64,000 nucleotides of DNA from Epiperipatus broadwayi (taxonomy: Eukaryota; Onychophora; Udeonychophora; Euonychophora; Peripatidae). The notes under the pieces were generated by a model. The model saw only the letters and a list, made by a program, of their open reading frames with translations, was not told where the DNA came from and searched no databases. This document shows, piece by piece, positions 11,919 through 23,197 of the stretch. Location of the stretch: positions 3,726,156-3,790,155 of the forward strand of contig JAQFVV010012396.1 in assembly GCA_028023455.1 (NCBI GenBank). Reading direction: 5' to 3'. The translations under genes and the position numbers were made by a program. The first letter of the stretch is position 1. The number at the start of each line of letters is the position of its first letter.

Positions 11919-12005
11919 GGGTTATAGTGTAATGGTAGAATGGAAGATTGGAACTCAATTCCAGGAACCATGCGAGAACTCTGAAATTTACAGTACTTGG
12001 ATTTC
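11919..12005 (+). repeat. tRNA-derived SINE remnant (probable)
   Basis: GGTTATAGTGTAATGGTAGA resembles a Pol III A box, and GGAACTCAATTCC about 15 bp later resembles a B box (GGTTCGANTCC). Spacing fits a tRNA-like head but no clean cloverleaf can be drawn. The open frame 11848-12030 passes through it and is not considered coding. Confidence 0.4.
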
Positions 12006-12697
12006 TCATACACTTCTAAGCAAGAAATAATATTTACTATATTTTTTATTCGCGTCTAAAGTGTCAAGTAAAGGATAAACGGTCATACTTAAACTTCCAT
12101 TTAAGTCATTCTTTAATAACTAACTATAGAATTATTTTTTAATGATTTTTTAAAAGTAATTTATTTGCTATGTATATTACATTGATATTATAAAAATCAA
12201 ATAAAAAAATAACTTTAAATATATATAGGCTAATAAGAAAAGTCTGAAAAGACATTATACTTTTTATAAAATAAAATGATCAGAATTTTAATGTTTCAAG
12301 TGTTTTGTTTCTTAAAAATTTAAATTGTAGTAACTTTTTTTTATATTGTATATTTTTTTTTCTTTTTCTAAGCAACTATTGACCCAAGAATGTCTAGAAT
12401 GAGGAAATTAAACAAATTAAGAACATAATCACAAAGTCTAATGTTCATTATTAGAATAACTGAAGCAAAATAATTTGTTTTAACCAAGATCTAATTGTTT
12501 TAGTTTAAATAGAGTTGTGTTGTTTTTTTTTAAAAAAAAAACATTTTATTTTAACATGGAATCATCGTGCAAAAAAGAAAAATAATTAAATATTTTTTGA
12601 ATGATAGCAAGATAAAGTTAAAAAAATAATATTGATTAAAGAATAACAATTTGTATAATTATTTTTGATTATATATATATAAGCTTCTGAAAGTTAC
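12006..12697. other. Gene-free AT-rich stretch
   Basis: No supportable feature besides oligo-T/oligo-A near 12521-12541. Confidence 0.6.
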
Positions 12698-13140
12698 AAA
12701 AGTCATTTATAATCTTCAACAGATACACTTTAAACATGCTTATGTGACAGCCAATCAGATGTAATAATTATATCACATGGACCTCTCAATTCTCAAACAC
12801 AAGTCAGAACTATAAGAAAAAGATGGGAGCCATCTTCTTCTATGCCTCAATTTATATATAAATAAGCCAGACTCAAGCATTTTGAACTGAGAGTCACAGT
12901 TCAAATGCTTCAGTCTGGCTTATTTATATATAAATTGAGGCATAGAAGAAGATGGGTTCCATCTTTTTCTTATAGTTCTGACTTGTGTTTGAGAATTGAG
13001 AGGTCCATGTGATGTCATTATTACATCTGACTGGCTGTCACATAAGCATGTTTAAAGCTATCTGTTGAAGGTTTTAGCTTTCACGTTATTACAATGTTAT
13101 CTGTTTGTGCTTAATAAATTTGATATAAAAGTCATTTATA
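12698..13140 (+). mobile_element. Hairpin-tail retroposon C
   Basis: The longest hairpin in the window. Arms 12714-12890 and 12897-13069 are about 175 bp each, paired at roughly 95 percent by eye, with a loop of only about 6 bp. A perfect 14-bp direct repeat, AAAAGTCATTTATA, flanks it at 12698-12711 and 13127-13140. The hairpin starts at the first repeat. A 57-bp tail (13070-13126) containing TGTGCTT at 13106-13112, 21 nt from its end, and AATAAA just after, precedes the second. The close pairing of the arms and the perfect duplication suggest a fairly young insertion. A transcript would fold into a long double-stranded RNA. Confidence 0.85.
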
Positions 13141-13870
13141 TATAAATATTTATGTTTGGCCAATAACATTTTACTTTATTTTAATATTTTTTTAAAATAT
13201 ACAGTGTAATACTTTATATACTACACAAATGTTGGCTAATTCTTTTGTATACTAATCAAAAACAAAGAAAAAAATGAGAACATTAAACTTCATATATTTA
13301 CTCTAAAGCATCATTTTTTTAGCAGTGTCTTTTTAAATGTCATATTGCCATGTTTGACACTCTCATTGAAGTAATTGCTATCAATCACATTTAAAAACTA
13401 AACAAGGGAAAATCATGTGGAAAATACTTTTTCATTTTTTTTTTAAAAAAAAAACTTAAATATTTCTTTTGACATTAGTTCAAAGCTTTATCTTAAAAAT
13501 CATAACAATTCTACAAAATCTAAAAAAAATCATAAAGTTCCTTGTTTATGTGATAAAATGAACCCACCATTAATGTAATTACTAATAAGAAAAAAAAAGT
13601 CTATTCTGATTTTACTCATTTGTGTAAGAATGAACAATCCATTCGTAAAATAATGAAATAAAAAAATTATCTTTTTAACTACTGCTTGTGCTTCTGAAAC
13701 AACTGGAGTTTTATCTGCAGTTTAATAATGTTTTTATTAAACCTGAAAAAATTATGAATTTGCTAGTGGAAGATATGAATTGAAAAATATTCCATTTGCA
13801 TTTAAAAAATTTTAAATCTGAAAACTTATAAGAATCAACTAAAAATGACTTTGAACTATATATTACAGAC
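13141..13870. other. Gene-free AT-rich stretch
   Basis: No supportable feature. Confidence 0.6.
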
Positions 13871-14218
13871 AAGTTTATACATTATATTGCTTATAATACT
13901 TCATTCATATACACTTTAATGCAACTAATTTTTTTAAAAAACTTCTTTATTTTTTTACAGTTTCGACTGTCCAGCAGTCTTCATCAGAGCTCTAGCTTCC
14001 TCTCAGTTTTACTGCTTTAAAAGCAGTAAAGCTGAGATGAAGCTAGAGCTCTTATGAAGACTGCTGGACAGTCGAAACTGTAAAAAAATAAAGAAGTTTT
14101 TAAAAAAATTAATTGCATTAAAATGTATATGAATGAAGTATTATAAGTAATATAAATGATTATATGAAGATATGCAAAGAAAGTGAAGGAGAAGAATAAG
14201 AGAGTAAGTTTATACATT
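13871..14218 (+). mobile_element. Hairpin-tail retroposon D, with hammerhead-like core
   Basis: Arms 13886-14018 and 14020-14152 meet at a palindromic centre (ACTGCTTTAAAAGCAGT). A perfect 13-bp direct repeat, AAGTTTATACATT, lies at 13871-13883 and 14206-14218, with a 53-bp unpaired tail (14153-14205) before the second copy. On the minus strand the left arm reads CTGATGA (13987-13981), a 5-bp stem GACTG/CAGTC with loop CTGGA, then GAAA (13964-13961), then CTGTAAA. That is the catalytic-core layout of a hammerhead ribozyme. The right arm on the plus strand has the same with CTTATGA (14051-14077). The minus-strand frame 14017-14217 is a translation of the hairpin. Confidence 0.82.
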
Positions 14219-16699
14219 CAGAAACCAATACAGACTTAACCTTAAAATTTAGAATTGCAAAAACTTTCATTAGTTCAGAAATCTATAATGTAAGGTCTCA
14301 ATAGCTGAATATGTTTAGATAATTAATGTTAAAAAATTTTAATAAAAAAATATTAATGTTTTAGCAAATTGCATGGTTGAAAACTATTTATCAGATTGAG
14401 ATTTTAGTTGTAACTATTATGATTAAATGTCAATAGCAATATTAAACTTATTATTCAAAATAAAATACACTTCTGTCCTTGCATAATACAAACTTTTATT
14501 AAGTTTGATGTTATGAAAAAAAATACATGTTTTTTTGTTTTCTTACATTCATTTTTTAATAAATATATTATGTTTATATACAGATTTTGTCTGAATATAT
14601 TTGTCTTTTAGAAGTAAATTAGCCTGATAAAAATATAAATAATATCAAGATAAGAAATTCATTTTAACAATAAATTTATCATTTTTACTATTTTTAACTG
14701 AAAACATAAATTTTAATATTTTTAAATTATTTTAAATTAGTTTTAATAAAATATATAACTAACATAAATATTTGATTAAGAGTAATTTTTTTCATGTTAC
14801 ATGTTTTCTAGACTGTTGATATAAAACATTATTGCCATTTTTTAATTTGAAAACTTGATATTTTATTTTGATGATCATCTTTATTATTTGAACATACACT
14901 TTTAATAAAATTTTTGTAAAACATAAAGATTTGATGAAGACATTTTTTAATTAAAAATAGAATTGAAGAAAAATGCACAAAAACGAGCAAAAGATGCTAG
15001 CAATTCATGAGTGTATTTTAAAATAAAATGCTGAAAAATTCAAATATTAAAATTTCTGATGAAGTTTCAATCTTTTAATAAAGATCAACAATATGCTTTT
15101 GTCAGAATTAAAAAAAACAAAGAAAAGAGATATTCTCCAAACAATATTTAAGTCATGCTAAAACTGACTATTTGAATAAAATGCTCATAATGATTTATAG
15201 TCATTAATGAATTAACCTTTCAATTATTTTATGATTTATAACTAGAACAAAAAAATTGATTTTATGTGTAAAGACAAACACCCACAACTGTATACACAAA
15301 GGAAATTTAATGAGCTCTCTCAATTTATTATTCCATTTTCTTTTTCATAATTGCATTTTTTTTTGCACTGTAATCTTAAACATTTTGTGATTTTGTGCAG
15401 TGAGAGTGGCAAACTTTCAAGCTCAATCTGCATGTTTCATGTCCCAACCCTCTCACTTCCAGTAAATTCCTGAAGAATTAACCATTTGTCTATTTTAATT
15501 ATTTTTAAATTAAGTTGGATCATAAGTATAGTGTTTATATACAGGACAACATTGTATATAAATTAGGGTTATTATCTGATAATCTACATTACTTATTAAG
15601 AACTTTTGAAACAAATGTATCAGATATAATTGTATCATTAAAAATGTGCTTTTTTGAAATTAGTATTTCAAACAAGTTGAAAAACTATACATATTGATAG
15701 AATGGTAACTCGGGTTCAAATTTTAGAATGATTAAACATTCCAATACAAGAATATATATATATAATTTATGGTTAGCTACTTTAGATGGCATATAACATT
15801 TGAAATTTAAGAAAAATAACTTCATTTAACCGATGCCATTAATGTTATAATTACTTTACTTAGTTGGTAGTATTATTTTGCTACTTTTACTACATTAAAA
15901 TACATAGAGCATTGCTTAAGTATATTTAGCCTCTCTTTCTTTTAGTGCTATTTCCTTTCAAAGAAAGAATCCAAAAGTTAGGCAGGTGATTCTTGATTAA
16001 ATACATCAATTTATAAAGTGTATTAAATATTTTATCTTATTAATATCTACACATACTTGTGTTAAATATTTGATAGATCTGTTTAGCAAAAATATGTATA
16101 TGTATATGAAGTAAAATATTAAATTAAAGACTGATAAATAAAAAAAATTAAATAAAAAACATTTTATATTAAAAGCAATTAAACTTCATACTTAGTTATA
16201 TGGAATAAATGGGAAAATTCGACTTTTTAAATGGCCTACTGCAGAACAAAAGAATTTTCAGAATTTCGCTAAAAAACAAACAGTGAAAGAAATGGGATAC
16301 CAACTAAATTAGTCAAATAACAGATAGTAAGAGTTTATGGATTGCTTCCTTGCTTTATTCTTTTAATGAAGATTAGCTAAATATTTATTTACTAGCTAAA
16401 AATGGATAGCTAAATTAGCTACAGGTAGCTAATTAGAACAAAATTCTTCTTGAAATTAGGGAGGAATTCCAAACTTTACCTAACCCTGTATGTGAATTCC
16501 AATTCAGGGCAGATAAATGTATTAACAATTGTGCTATAAAACTATTTAACAATTATAAATTCAAATTTAATAAAAATGTATAGGAATAAATTTCAGCTAT
16601 TTATGTCAATTCAAAAGACTTATTGACAGAATGTGCCTACTATTTTGAATGAAACATATAAAGATTTTATTTTACTAATTAACGTTCAAAAAGTTCAAG
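14219..16699. other. Gene-free AT-rich stretch
   Basis: No coding region, RNA gene or clear repeat recognised. The open frame at 15515-15697 has no domain. Confidence 0.55.
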
Positions 16700-18435
16700 A
16701 TCTTTATTAGACTCAGATAGAAGAAAAAATTCTCAACATCTCAACTTGAGAATATAAGCCAATTTATAACATATCTCAATAGCATTATAAGTAGAAAAGT
16801 GGACGTAGATATTGTGGCACAGATTCCAATGTGCTGTTGTTGCTTTTAATAAATTAAAGATAGGATATTATATGACAGTAAAATAATTACTCTAATTAAA
16901 TTATCTAGACATAAAATATATTAATGTAATAGAATTAGAAAAACCTTTTTTAAAAAAAATCTGTAAAATTTTAAATATACAAGGACGAGATATTAAAACC
17001 AAATAATATCTTCTTCAACTTTCTGGATGTGATATTATAGAATACATTCTGTAAGATCAGATCACATTTTCATTGGATTAAATATTTAAAATTAAAGAAA
17101 AGAGTGTTTTATGATGAACTTTAGCATGAGAAGGAGACCATAGTTACATTATACATATTTTTTAAAAGGACATTCTCTAAAAATATATAGAAAAATATTG
17201 AAATGTTAAATAAGGCACGGGGTGGAAAAGTTCAGAAAGAAAAGTTACCGAATAGGTTAAAAGGCAGCATCATAAAATATCAAGTTAACATTATAATGGA
17301 AAAACTTGTTCTATATGTGGATATATTTATTTAATCATCATAAAACTCATTTCTAATAGTGCATTGGCAATCTTAGTATGAAAATAATAACTTCTGATGA
17401 TGATGATTAGAAATAGTCAAAAAGGGATAGAAATCATACTAATAAAGAAGACTGGGTCACTGATAAATATTCTTACTGGTAGATACACATTCCATATTAA
17501 ATCCTATTTCATGAAAGTGAAAAAAACTGTCTAACCATCTGGGAATTCTTAATAAGTTAATAGTAACATAGCTTCTTCTTCTCCATCTTTTAAAAAGGGA
17601 ATACCTCAGAGTGACAATTTATGTAAAAAGAAAAAATCTTTAAATCACAATAAAGAGCAGAAATAAATCCATTAGCAAATAACATTTGCCTATTTCAGTT
17701 TATAAATAAAATTCTATTAGAAGCAATTTATATTTCTCCATGTACATTAGACTCATTGACAAAGATCATAATCCTGAAATTAGTGTGGAATGTGGATAAA
17801 ATAACATAGGGTATGGATATGAGTGCTAACATATAGTGTTATTTGATAAGTTAAGCCTACAATAGATAATCATAGAGATCAAGTAAAGAAACTTATTAAC
17901 AAAATATAAAATGATTATTGTTGTTATTAAAATACTGAAGACATGATTACTGTTCTGGTGTCAGATCTCCATAACTATAATAGCACCTTGATTTGAATTT
18001 GAAATATTAAAGTGTTTTTAGATTTCAGGCTGTTAATCTTGATAGTTACAATAAGTAAAAGGTGATGTATAATGAAAGGTATATTAAGTCCATGTTTTGC
18101 AGTGACTTAATTTGTAAGCCCAAAATTAGTATATGATCTGGATATTATAGCTTTGAAAGTGAATATAGAAACACTGTCACTTAGGATTTATTGATTATGG
18201 AAATTGAAAATGTATAGCTTTAGAAAAACATTTATAAAATAAATTCTAACAACAGTAGTACTATTATTAATTAACTTAGATTTTTTATGAGTAATTATAA
18301 GATGAGAAACTACAAAAAAATTGAGTATAGGAGAAATACTTTTAATGACTACACTGCTATAATTCAGAGAGCAAGATGAAATTTTTTGTATTAAATATTT
18401 TAGAGCATATCTTTTTAATTATTATAGATGACTAA
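16700..18435 (+). pseudogene. Possible remains of a second retrotransposon
   Basis: The only positive evidence is a short block at 17586-17624 that translates as SFKKGIPQSDNLC. It resembles the conserved GIPQGDSLS block of non-LTR reverse transcriptases (glycine and serine changed). Surrounding translation is full of stops and no catalytic aspartate box was found. Composition is slightly richer in purines than the flanks. The call could be chance. It would be an older insertion than the LINE that follows. Confidence 0.25.
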
Positions 18436-18465
18436 ACCAGTCTTAGTCTTAGTCATTTAAAATTC

Positions 18466-18508
18466 AATAATAATAATGATGATGATGATGATGATGATGA
18501 TGATGGTG

Positions 18509-18602
<94 letters not shown>
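18466..18602 (+). repeat. Compound (ATG)n(AAT)n(TAG)n microsatellite at the LINE 5' junction
   Basis: AAT and GATGATGAT units (to about 18508) pass into about 17 AAT units and then about 14 TAG units ending at 18602. The LINE sequence begins immediately after the last TAG. The same TAG repeat reappears directly after the LINE 3' end at 22964. Confidence 0.95.
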
Positions 18603-18603
18603 A

Positions 18604-19260
18604 ACAATTGAGGAAGTATCAATTTATGAATCTAATACTCCACAGCATATGCAAGCAGAAGACAACACTGAAGATAGCCCTGATGAAAAGGATAGCACTG
18701 ACACCTCATCAGAAATTAATGACAATTTTAAAGTGACAGTCAGTAGACAAAGATTAAGAAAAGTAAAAAAGATTAAAATGAATGACAAATAAAATAAAAA
18801 TAAAGAATTAAATGCAATGGATAAACAAAAAAGCAACCCTGAAAATAAAATGAAATCTCCATACATGCCAATTCACAAAAAAAAACTAAATATAATGATT
18901 CAAATGAAGATAATAATGCTCCAGAAGATGCAACCCCATTACATTGGACCTGTAAAAACTCTTGTAATTCTCAACTTTTACAAGAACAAGTCAAATACTT
19001 TGAAGGAATAAACAGTCACAAAAAAAGGCAGAACTAAAAAGGACATAGATTCTGAAGAAGTTAACATAGAGATGGATACAAATGCCGCTCAAATTTGACA
19101 GCTCTTCACTTGAGCCAACCAGCTCACTAGCAGAACAAAGAAATTCTGATTTAGAATATTAATACATCTACTCTCAAAATACAGAGACAGACTTTGAAGC
19201 ACCATTTAAAATAGACTATCAAGATGAGTTACATAAATAACAATTATAGACTTTCAAACC
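18604..19260 (+). pseudogene. LINE ORF1-like remains
   Basis: From 18604 to 18792 the frame reads TIEEVSIYESNTPQHMQ and continues as a region rich in Asp, Glu, Ser and Thr, then a basic segment (RQRLRKVKKIK) and a stop. This acidic-then-basic layout is common in LINE ORF1 nucleic-acid-binding proteins but is not diagnostic. The same frame is open upstream through the microsatellite as poly-Asp, poly-Asn and poly-Ser back to a stop at 18433-18435, with no upstream ATG. Further Lys-rich and Asn-rich pieces continue to about 19260 in shifted frames. No CCHC finger or RRM recognised. Confidence 0.45.
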
Positions 19261-19499
19261 AGGACATTTTTTTTGGTTTTAACCCCAAATGTGAAAATTA
19301 TTATCATGTTTATGAACAAAAATGTGCACAACCAACTCAATAGAATTTCACTTTCATTGTTTTCACAGTGGTGTATTATTATAATTTTTGTTTTCTATAT
19401 AACTTATTCCTATTACACTTTTACTAATATTAGTTGTCCCATTCATTATATAATAGACTATAAAATATATTTCTTCTATCATTTTATATAATTGATAAT

Positions 19500-20145
19500 G
19501 TGGGTCTTTCTATTACAGCAGTCAATGAAAGGGGTATTAACTCTATCCAGCGAATATTTGCAATTAGCAATTGGATAAGACAATTCTCACCCCATATCCT
19601 TTTATCTACAGAGACAAAATGCTCAGTACATTCTACATTTAATCCAGAACTCTACTTTAGGAAATTTGGATACAGTAAATTTTCAACATCTGATATTGCT
19701 GCTGCTGGGGTAGGGATTCTCATCCATCATCATTCTCATTTTCAAACATTTAAGATTTTATACTTAGATCAGCATATATCATTCTTCTTTACTCTAAATT
19801 TAATAACTTTCTATTTGTATAATCAGCCAGTGTTAATTCACCAATTAATAAATAAAATAAATTTAATATTAGCTACAAATTCTTACCCAACTATAATCAT
19901 GCGTGATTTTAACATGTCTTATAAGAATTTTACATTAAAGTACTTTCATTTAATTAATAAGAATCTCATGAGTGCTGAAGGTTTTTTTCCAACTAGCTCA
20001 TTTCATTCTATACTAAAAAACACTCCTATATAATAGACCTTGTATTCTATTCACCAGATCTACATTTCATTATAAGTCCTTCCCTATGTCCTGTAACTTT
20101 CTCTGATAATTTAGCACTGAATGTGGAACTTGCAATATACATGCA
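19500..20145 (+). pseudogene. LINE AP-endonuclease domain, frameshifted
   Basis: Role: nicks target DNA to start target-primed reverse transcription. The frame at 19500-20033 (177 codons) begins near LSITAVNERGINS, the usual N-terminal NxNG-type strand. It contains ILLSTETK (the metal-binding Glu of the QET motif), AAGVGILIH, and RDFNM, a variant of the GDFN motif in which Gly is Arg. It stops at 20033, but the domain continues in another frame from 20024 with YIIDLVFYSPD and FSDNLALN, where the catalytic SDH motif has become SDN. One frameshift and at least one lost catalytic residue therefore disable it. The 219-base open frame just upstream (19273-19491) shows no domain. Confidence 0.8.
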
Positions 20146-20540
20146 GCATCAACCAATTCTTCCTCTAAATAAAACTACTCGTCTTCTATTAAAATCCACT
20201 ACACCAGAAGCAGTTCTCTCTGAGATTTATATTTATTTTAAGAGGGTAAAAATACTATCTTTAAACCCAGTAGAGGCCTGGCTATCATTTATTACATAAT
20301 CTCTTCAACTATTCAACATTATACTTCCAAAAATAGTTCTCCCACTAATCTTATTAATAAATTAGATACAATACACTTAAAACTAAAAAATACTTCATGT
20401 GACCCTTCTTCAGTTAAATCAATAATGTTTTTAAAACCAAGAATACAAACAAACCCAACTCATACTGGCTGATTATCTCTCTACAAAAAAGCAAAATTTT
20501 TTTTAGCTAATCCTCATAATTGGTCTAAAGGATATATTCG
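20146..20540 (+). pseudogene. LINE linker between endonuclease and reverse transcriptase
   Basis: The frame that carries the SDN motif continues downstream of the endonuclease with several stops (for example near 20300). No separate domain is recognised. Position and length fit the normal linker of LINE ORF2. Confidence 0.5.
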
Positions 20541-21578
20541 GTGGGCCTTAGGTTATACTCCCAAAAATTAACTCCTTCATCTATTATTTTTGATTCAAAA
20601 ATGATTGCTGGGGAAGACATGACTCCACAAATATATTACCACTTTAAATCTAGACTCCAAAAATTTTTTTTTCCACAACTCTCTTCATTTCACTTTGGTT
20701 TTACCAAAGAAGAACATAACATAACAAAGTATAAAATTGCTCTCAAGTTGAACTCCATTCCAAACAATACACACCCAGGTACACATGCAATTCAAAATTT
20801 TTTATTATCACATCTTAGCCACTTTACTATCCCAATAGTACACAATATGATAAATTATCTCTCAAAACAAATACATAACATTGACCAACTTTATCCAGTA
20901 TCACTGGTCCCTTTTCTAAAAAAAAATAAAATTTCTTCTCCTCTAGATAATCTATGCCCTATTTCAATGTCTCCTCTTATCATCAAACTAATAGAGTCTC
21001 TTTTAAAAGACAAAGTCAACCCCTAATACTTCCTGGGTTGTCTAAGTTTCAGTTTGCTAGAAAAGGATGTTCTACTTCTGAAGCACTTGTGTTATGTAAA
21101 ATATTAATAGAGGATGTAAGACAGGCAAGAAAATCTGGACTTATTGCAATTCAATTAGACATACAGGCTGCATTTGATTCAGTGCCTGTGGACAAGATAC
21201 TACAGGTAATTGTTCAACATAAAATTCCAATACCTATAATGTATGTTCTGGCAAACCTACTCATCAATAGAAAAATACACATTACTTTTAATGGAAAAAT
21301 GTCCCCTGACTTTACTCCACACAATTCAATACCACAAGGCTCTCCCCTTAGTTCATTTTTTTATTACATATAATAACCCCCTCCTATTAGAACTAGAATC
21401 TAAATTGCCAGGAATATATGTACCCTTCATAAACCAATCCATCAATCATATTTCATACATGGATGATATAGTCATCTTTTTGCCATCCAAAATACATTTG
21501 CCTTTAATGTATACCATTTTAGAAAATTACTCTGCAGCTTATAGTTTAAAATTTAACAAAGAAAAAACATCTATTTAA
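20541..21578 (+). pseudogene. LINE reverse transcriptase domain, two frameshifts
   Basis: Role: copies LINE RNA at the nicked target. Motifs in order: PVSLVPFLKKNK and NLCPISMSP (RPIS-like block) in the frame 20541-21026; KFQFARKGCSTSEAL, then LDIQAAFDSVP (motif A; catalytic Asp at 21158-21160) and NSIPQGSPLS (motif B) in the frame 20954-21373; ISYMDDIVIF (motif C; YMDD at 21456-21467) in the frame 21243-21578. The catalytic aspartates are intact. Frame changes occur at about 21010-21020 and, at a T run, about 21355-21365. The overlap of the three frames shows they are one domain broken by small indels, not separate genes. Confidence 0.88.
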
Positions 21579-21659
21579 AGTATTCTTTCTGGTAATCAAA
21601 TTCATTCAGTTTGCAGTTCCCCTCCCCACAAATTTTTTTGTCTCCCAATTCATCTGTCT

Positions 21660-22440
21660 ATGAATGCAATGAGAATTATAATACAAGAGCAATTAATAAC
21701 TACAATTGAAAAGGTGACAACTTCACTTTCAAAAGCATATCTTTCATTACATAGTAAAATATCACTCATTAACGTATTAATTTTCCCAAAAATAAATTAC
21801 TATGCACCTATCATTAAATTTACTAACTCATTTAATAAAAAAATTAACTCCTTTTGCACAAAACTCATATGGAATAATAAGGCAGTGGTAATACGCATCA
21901 AAAGTCTGCAAAAACATTCAAAACTGAATGGCCTGCCATTACACTGCATTTCAACATTCTATTACAAAAAAACTCATAATGCATTAATGAAACTTTATAC
22001 GACATACGAAAATTTCCAAGTGTTTCTTCCAATATCACCTACAGACACTTCACCTACTATTAAAAATAAATTTATTAACAATCTAATAAAAACAATATTC
22101 AAACATAAAGTACCTGCTACAAACCTTTTCTCAACTAAAATTAAGTATTGGGAAGCACTTTACATAACAACTGATTCCAATCCCCTTGAATTTCCCATTA
22201 GCTTAATTAATATCTCGAATAAATCTTTAATTCAAAAATTTAAATTCTGGTATTTGAAACCTAAGTACTTAGATTTTCTAATAAAAATCAGCCTTAGAGC
22301 TTTACCTACCAATGCTTTTCTGGCTGGAAGATGGAGATCTCCAAACATAGATGCCATTTGTCAACTATGTAATAAAGAAGAAGAAACAATGGAACATTTT
22401 ATTTTTCAGCGTACTTCCCTAAAACATATCGAGGACTAAT
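21660..22440 (+). pseudogene. LINE ORF2 C-terminal region with cysteine-histidine motif
   Basis: A continuous 259-codon frame. It includes SLSKAYLSLHSKISLINVLI (thumb region), KLIWNNKAV, GLPLHCISTFYYKK, and near the end ICQLCNKEEETMEHFIF, a C-x2-C-x8-H motif like the C-terminal zinc motif of many LINE proteins. The expected last cysteine is absent. The translation remains readable past the stop at 22437-22439 in other frames to about 22700 (LKSLFLNKLAKIKTRDEA), so the original protein was longer. The region 3673-4035 (minus) is a decayed copy of the first third of this segment. Confidence 0.82.
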
Positions 22441-22961
22441 TGCAGATATAATCCATAATCAAAAATGCTCATTGACAGTATTGATAGAAAATATTCAAAG
22501 AGGGTTGTTTTGAACAATAAGAATAACAATCTTTATACTATACACACTCTGGTTTATGATATGCCACTTTATATTCAATCCCACATCTCATAAACTTAAA
22601 TCACTCTTTCTCAATAAGTTAGCAAAAATTAAAACAAGAGATGAGGCACTAGCTCCAATAGATATAATATCAGACACTTGAAGTTTGATCAAATTACCAA
22701 CACCACTGTGAAATATGAATCACATATTGGCTGCACCTTAAGTGAGAGTTTTTGTTGTCATATATGTATTCAATATTGCTACTTATATTGATTAATTTTC
22801 TTCCTCATTTTTTCAACATTATTAATGTAAAAATATTTCATGTATATATAATACTTATTTTGTTAATAATTTTCAATTCTAAATTGTAGATCAGCTTTTG
22901 GAACATGTTTTAAAATTGTATTTTCATACATGTACTTATGATATCAAATAAAGTTCTTCAA

Positions 22962-22963
<2 letters not shown>
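22441..22963 (+). other. LINE 3' end and 3' UTR
   Basis: Decayed coding sequence to about 22735 is followed by AT-rich untranslated sequence, the polyadenylation-like AATAAA at 22947-22952 and the terminus GTTCTTCAAAA. The junction to (GTA)n is abrupt at 22964. Confidence 0.7.
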
Positions 22964-23009
<46 letters not shown>

Positions 23010-23121
23010 TGGTAGTGGTAGTGGTGGTGGTGGCGGTGGTGGTAGCAGTAGCAGCAGCAGCAGCAGTAGCAGTAGAAGCAGCAGTAGCAGCAGCAGCAGC
23101 AATAGCAGTAGTAGTAGCAGT

Positions 23122-23197
<76 letters not shown>

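Larger units (their letters stand above)
18603..22963 (+). mobile_element. Near full-length, inactivated APE-type non-LTR retrotransposon (LINE) inserted in (TAG)n
   Basis: Order along the element: ORF1-like remains (18603-19260), an unassigned stretch, AP endonuclease (19500-20145), linker, reverse transcriptase (20541-21578), C-terminal region with zinc motif (21660-22440), and a 3' end with AATAAA (22947-22952) finishing TTCTTCAAAA. No poly-A tail is present; the (TAG)n tract follows directly. Several frameshifts and stops make it inactive, but the blocks are easily readable. The clade is uncertain: the reverse transcriptase has Jockey/CR1/R1-like RPIS- and RKGxST-like motifs, while the FIWNNK-like and GLPL blocks recall L1/Tx1. 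A truncated relative lies antisense at 3673-4035. Confidence 0.85.

Noticed and set aside
18476-18736. Protein starting with poly-Met, poly-Ile and poly-Val
   Set aside because: Translation of the (ATG)n(ATA)n(GTA)n microsatellite; the real LINE ORF1-like frame is another one.
19273-19491. Separate small hydrophobic gene within the LINE
   Set aside because: Located between LINE ORF1 remains and the endonuclease, AT-driven composition, no domain.
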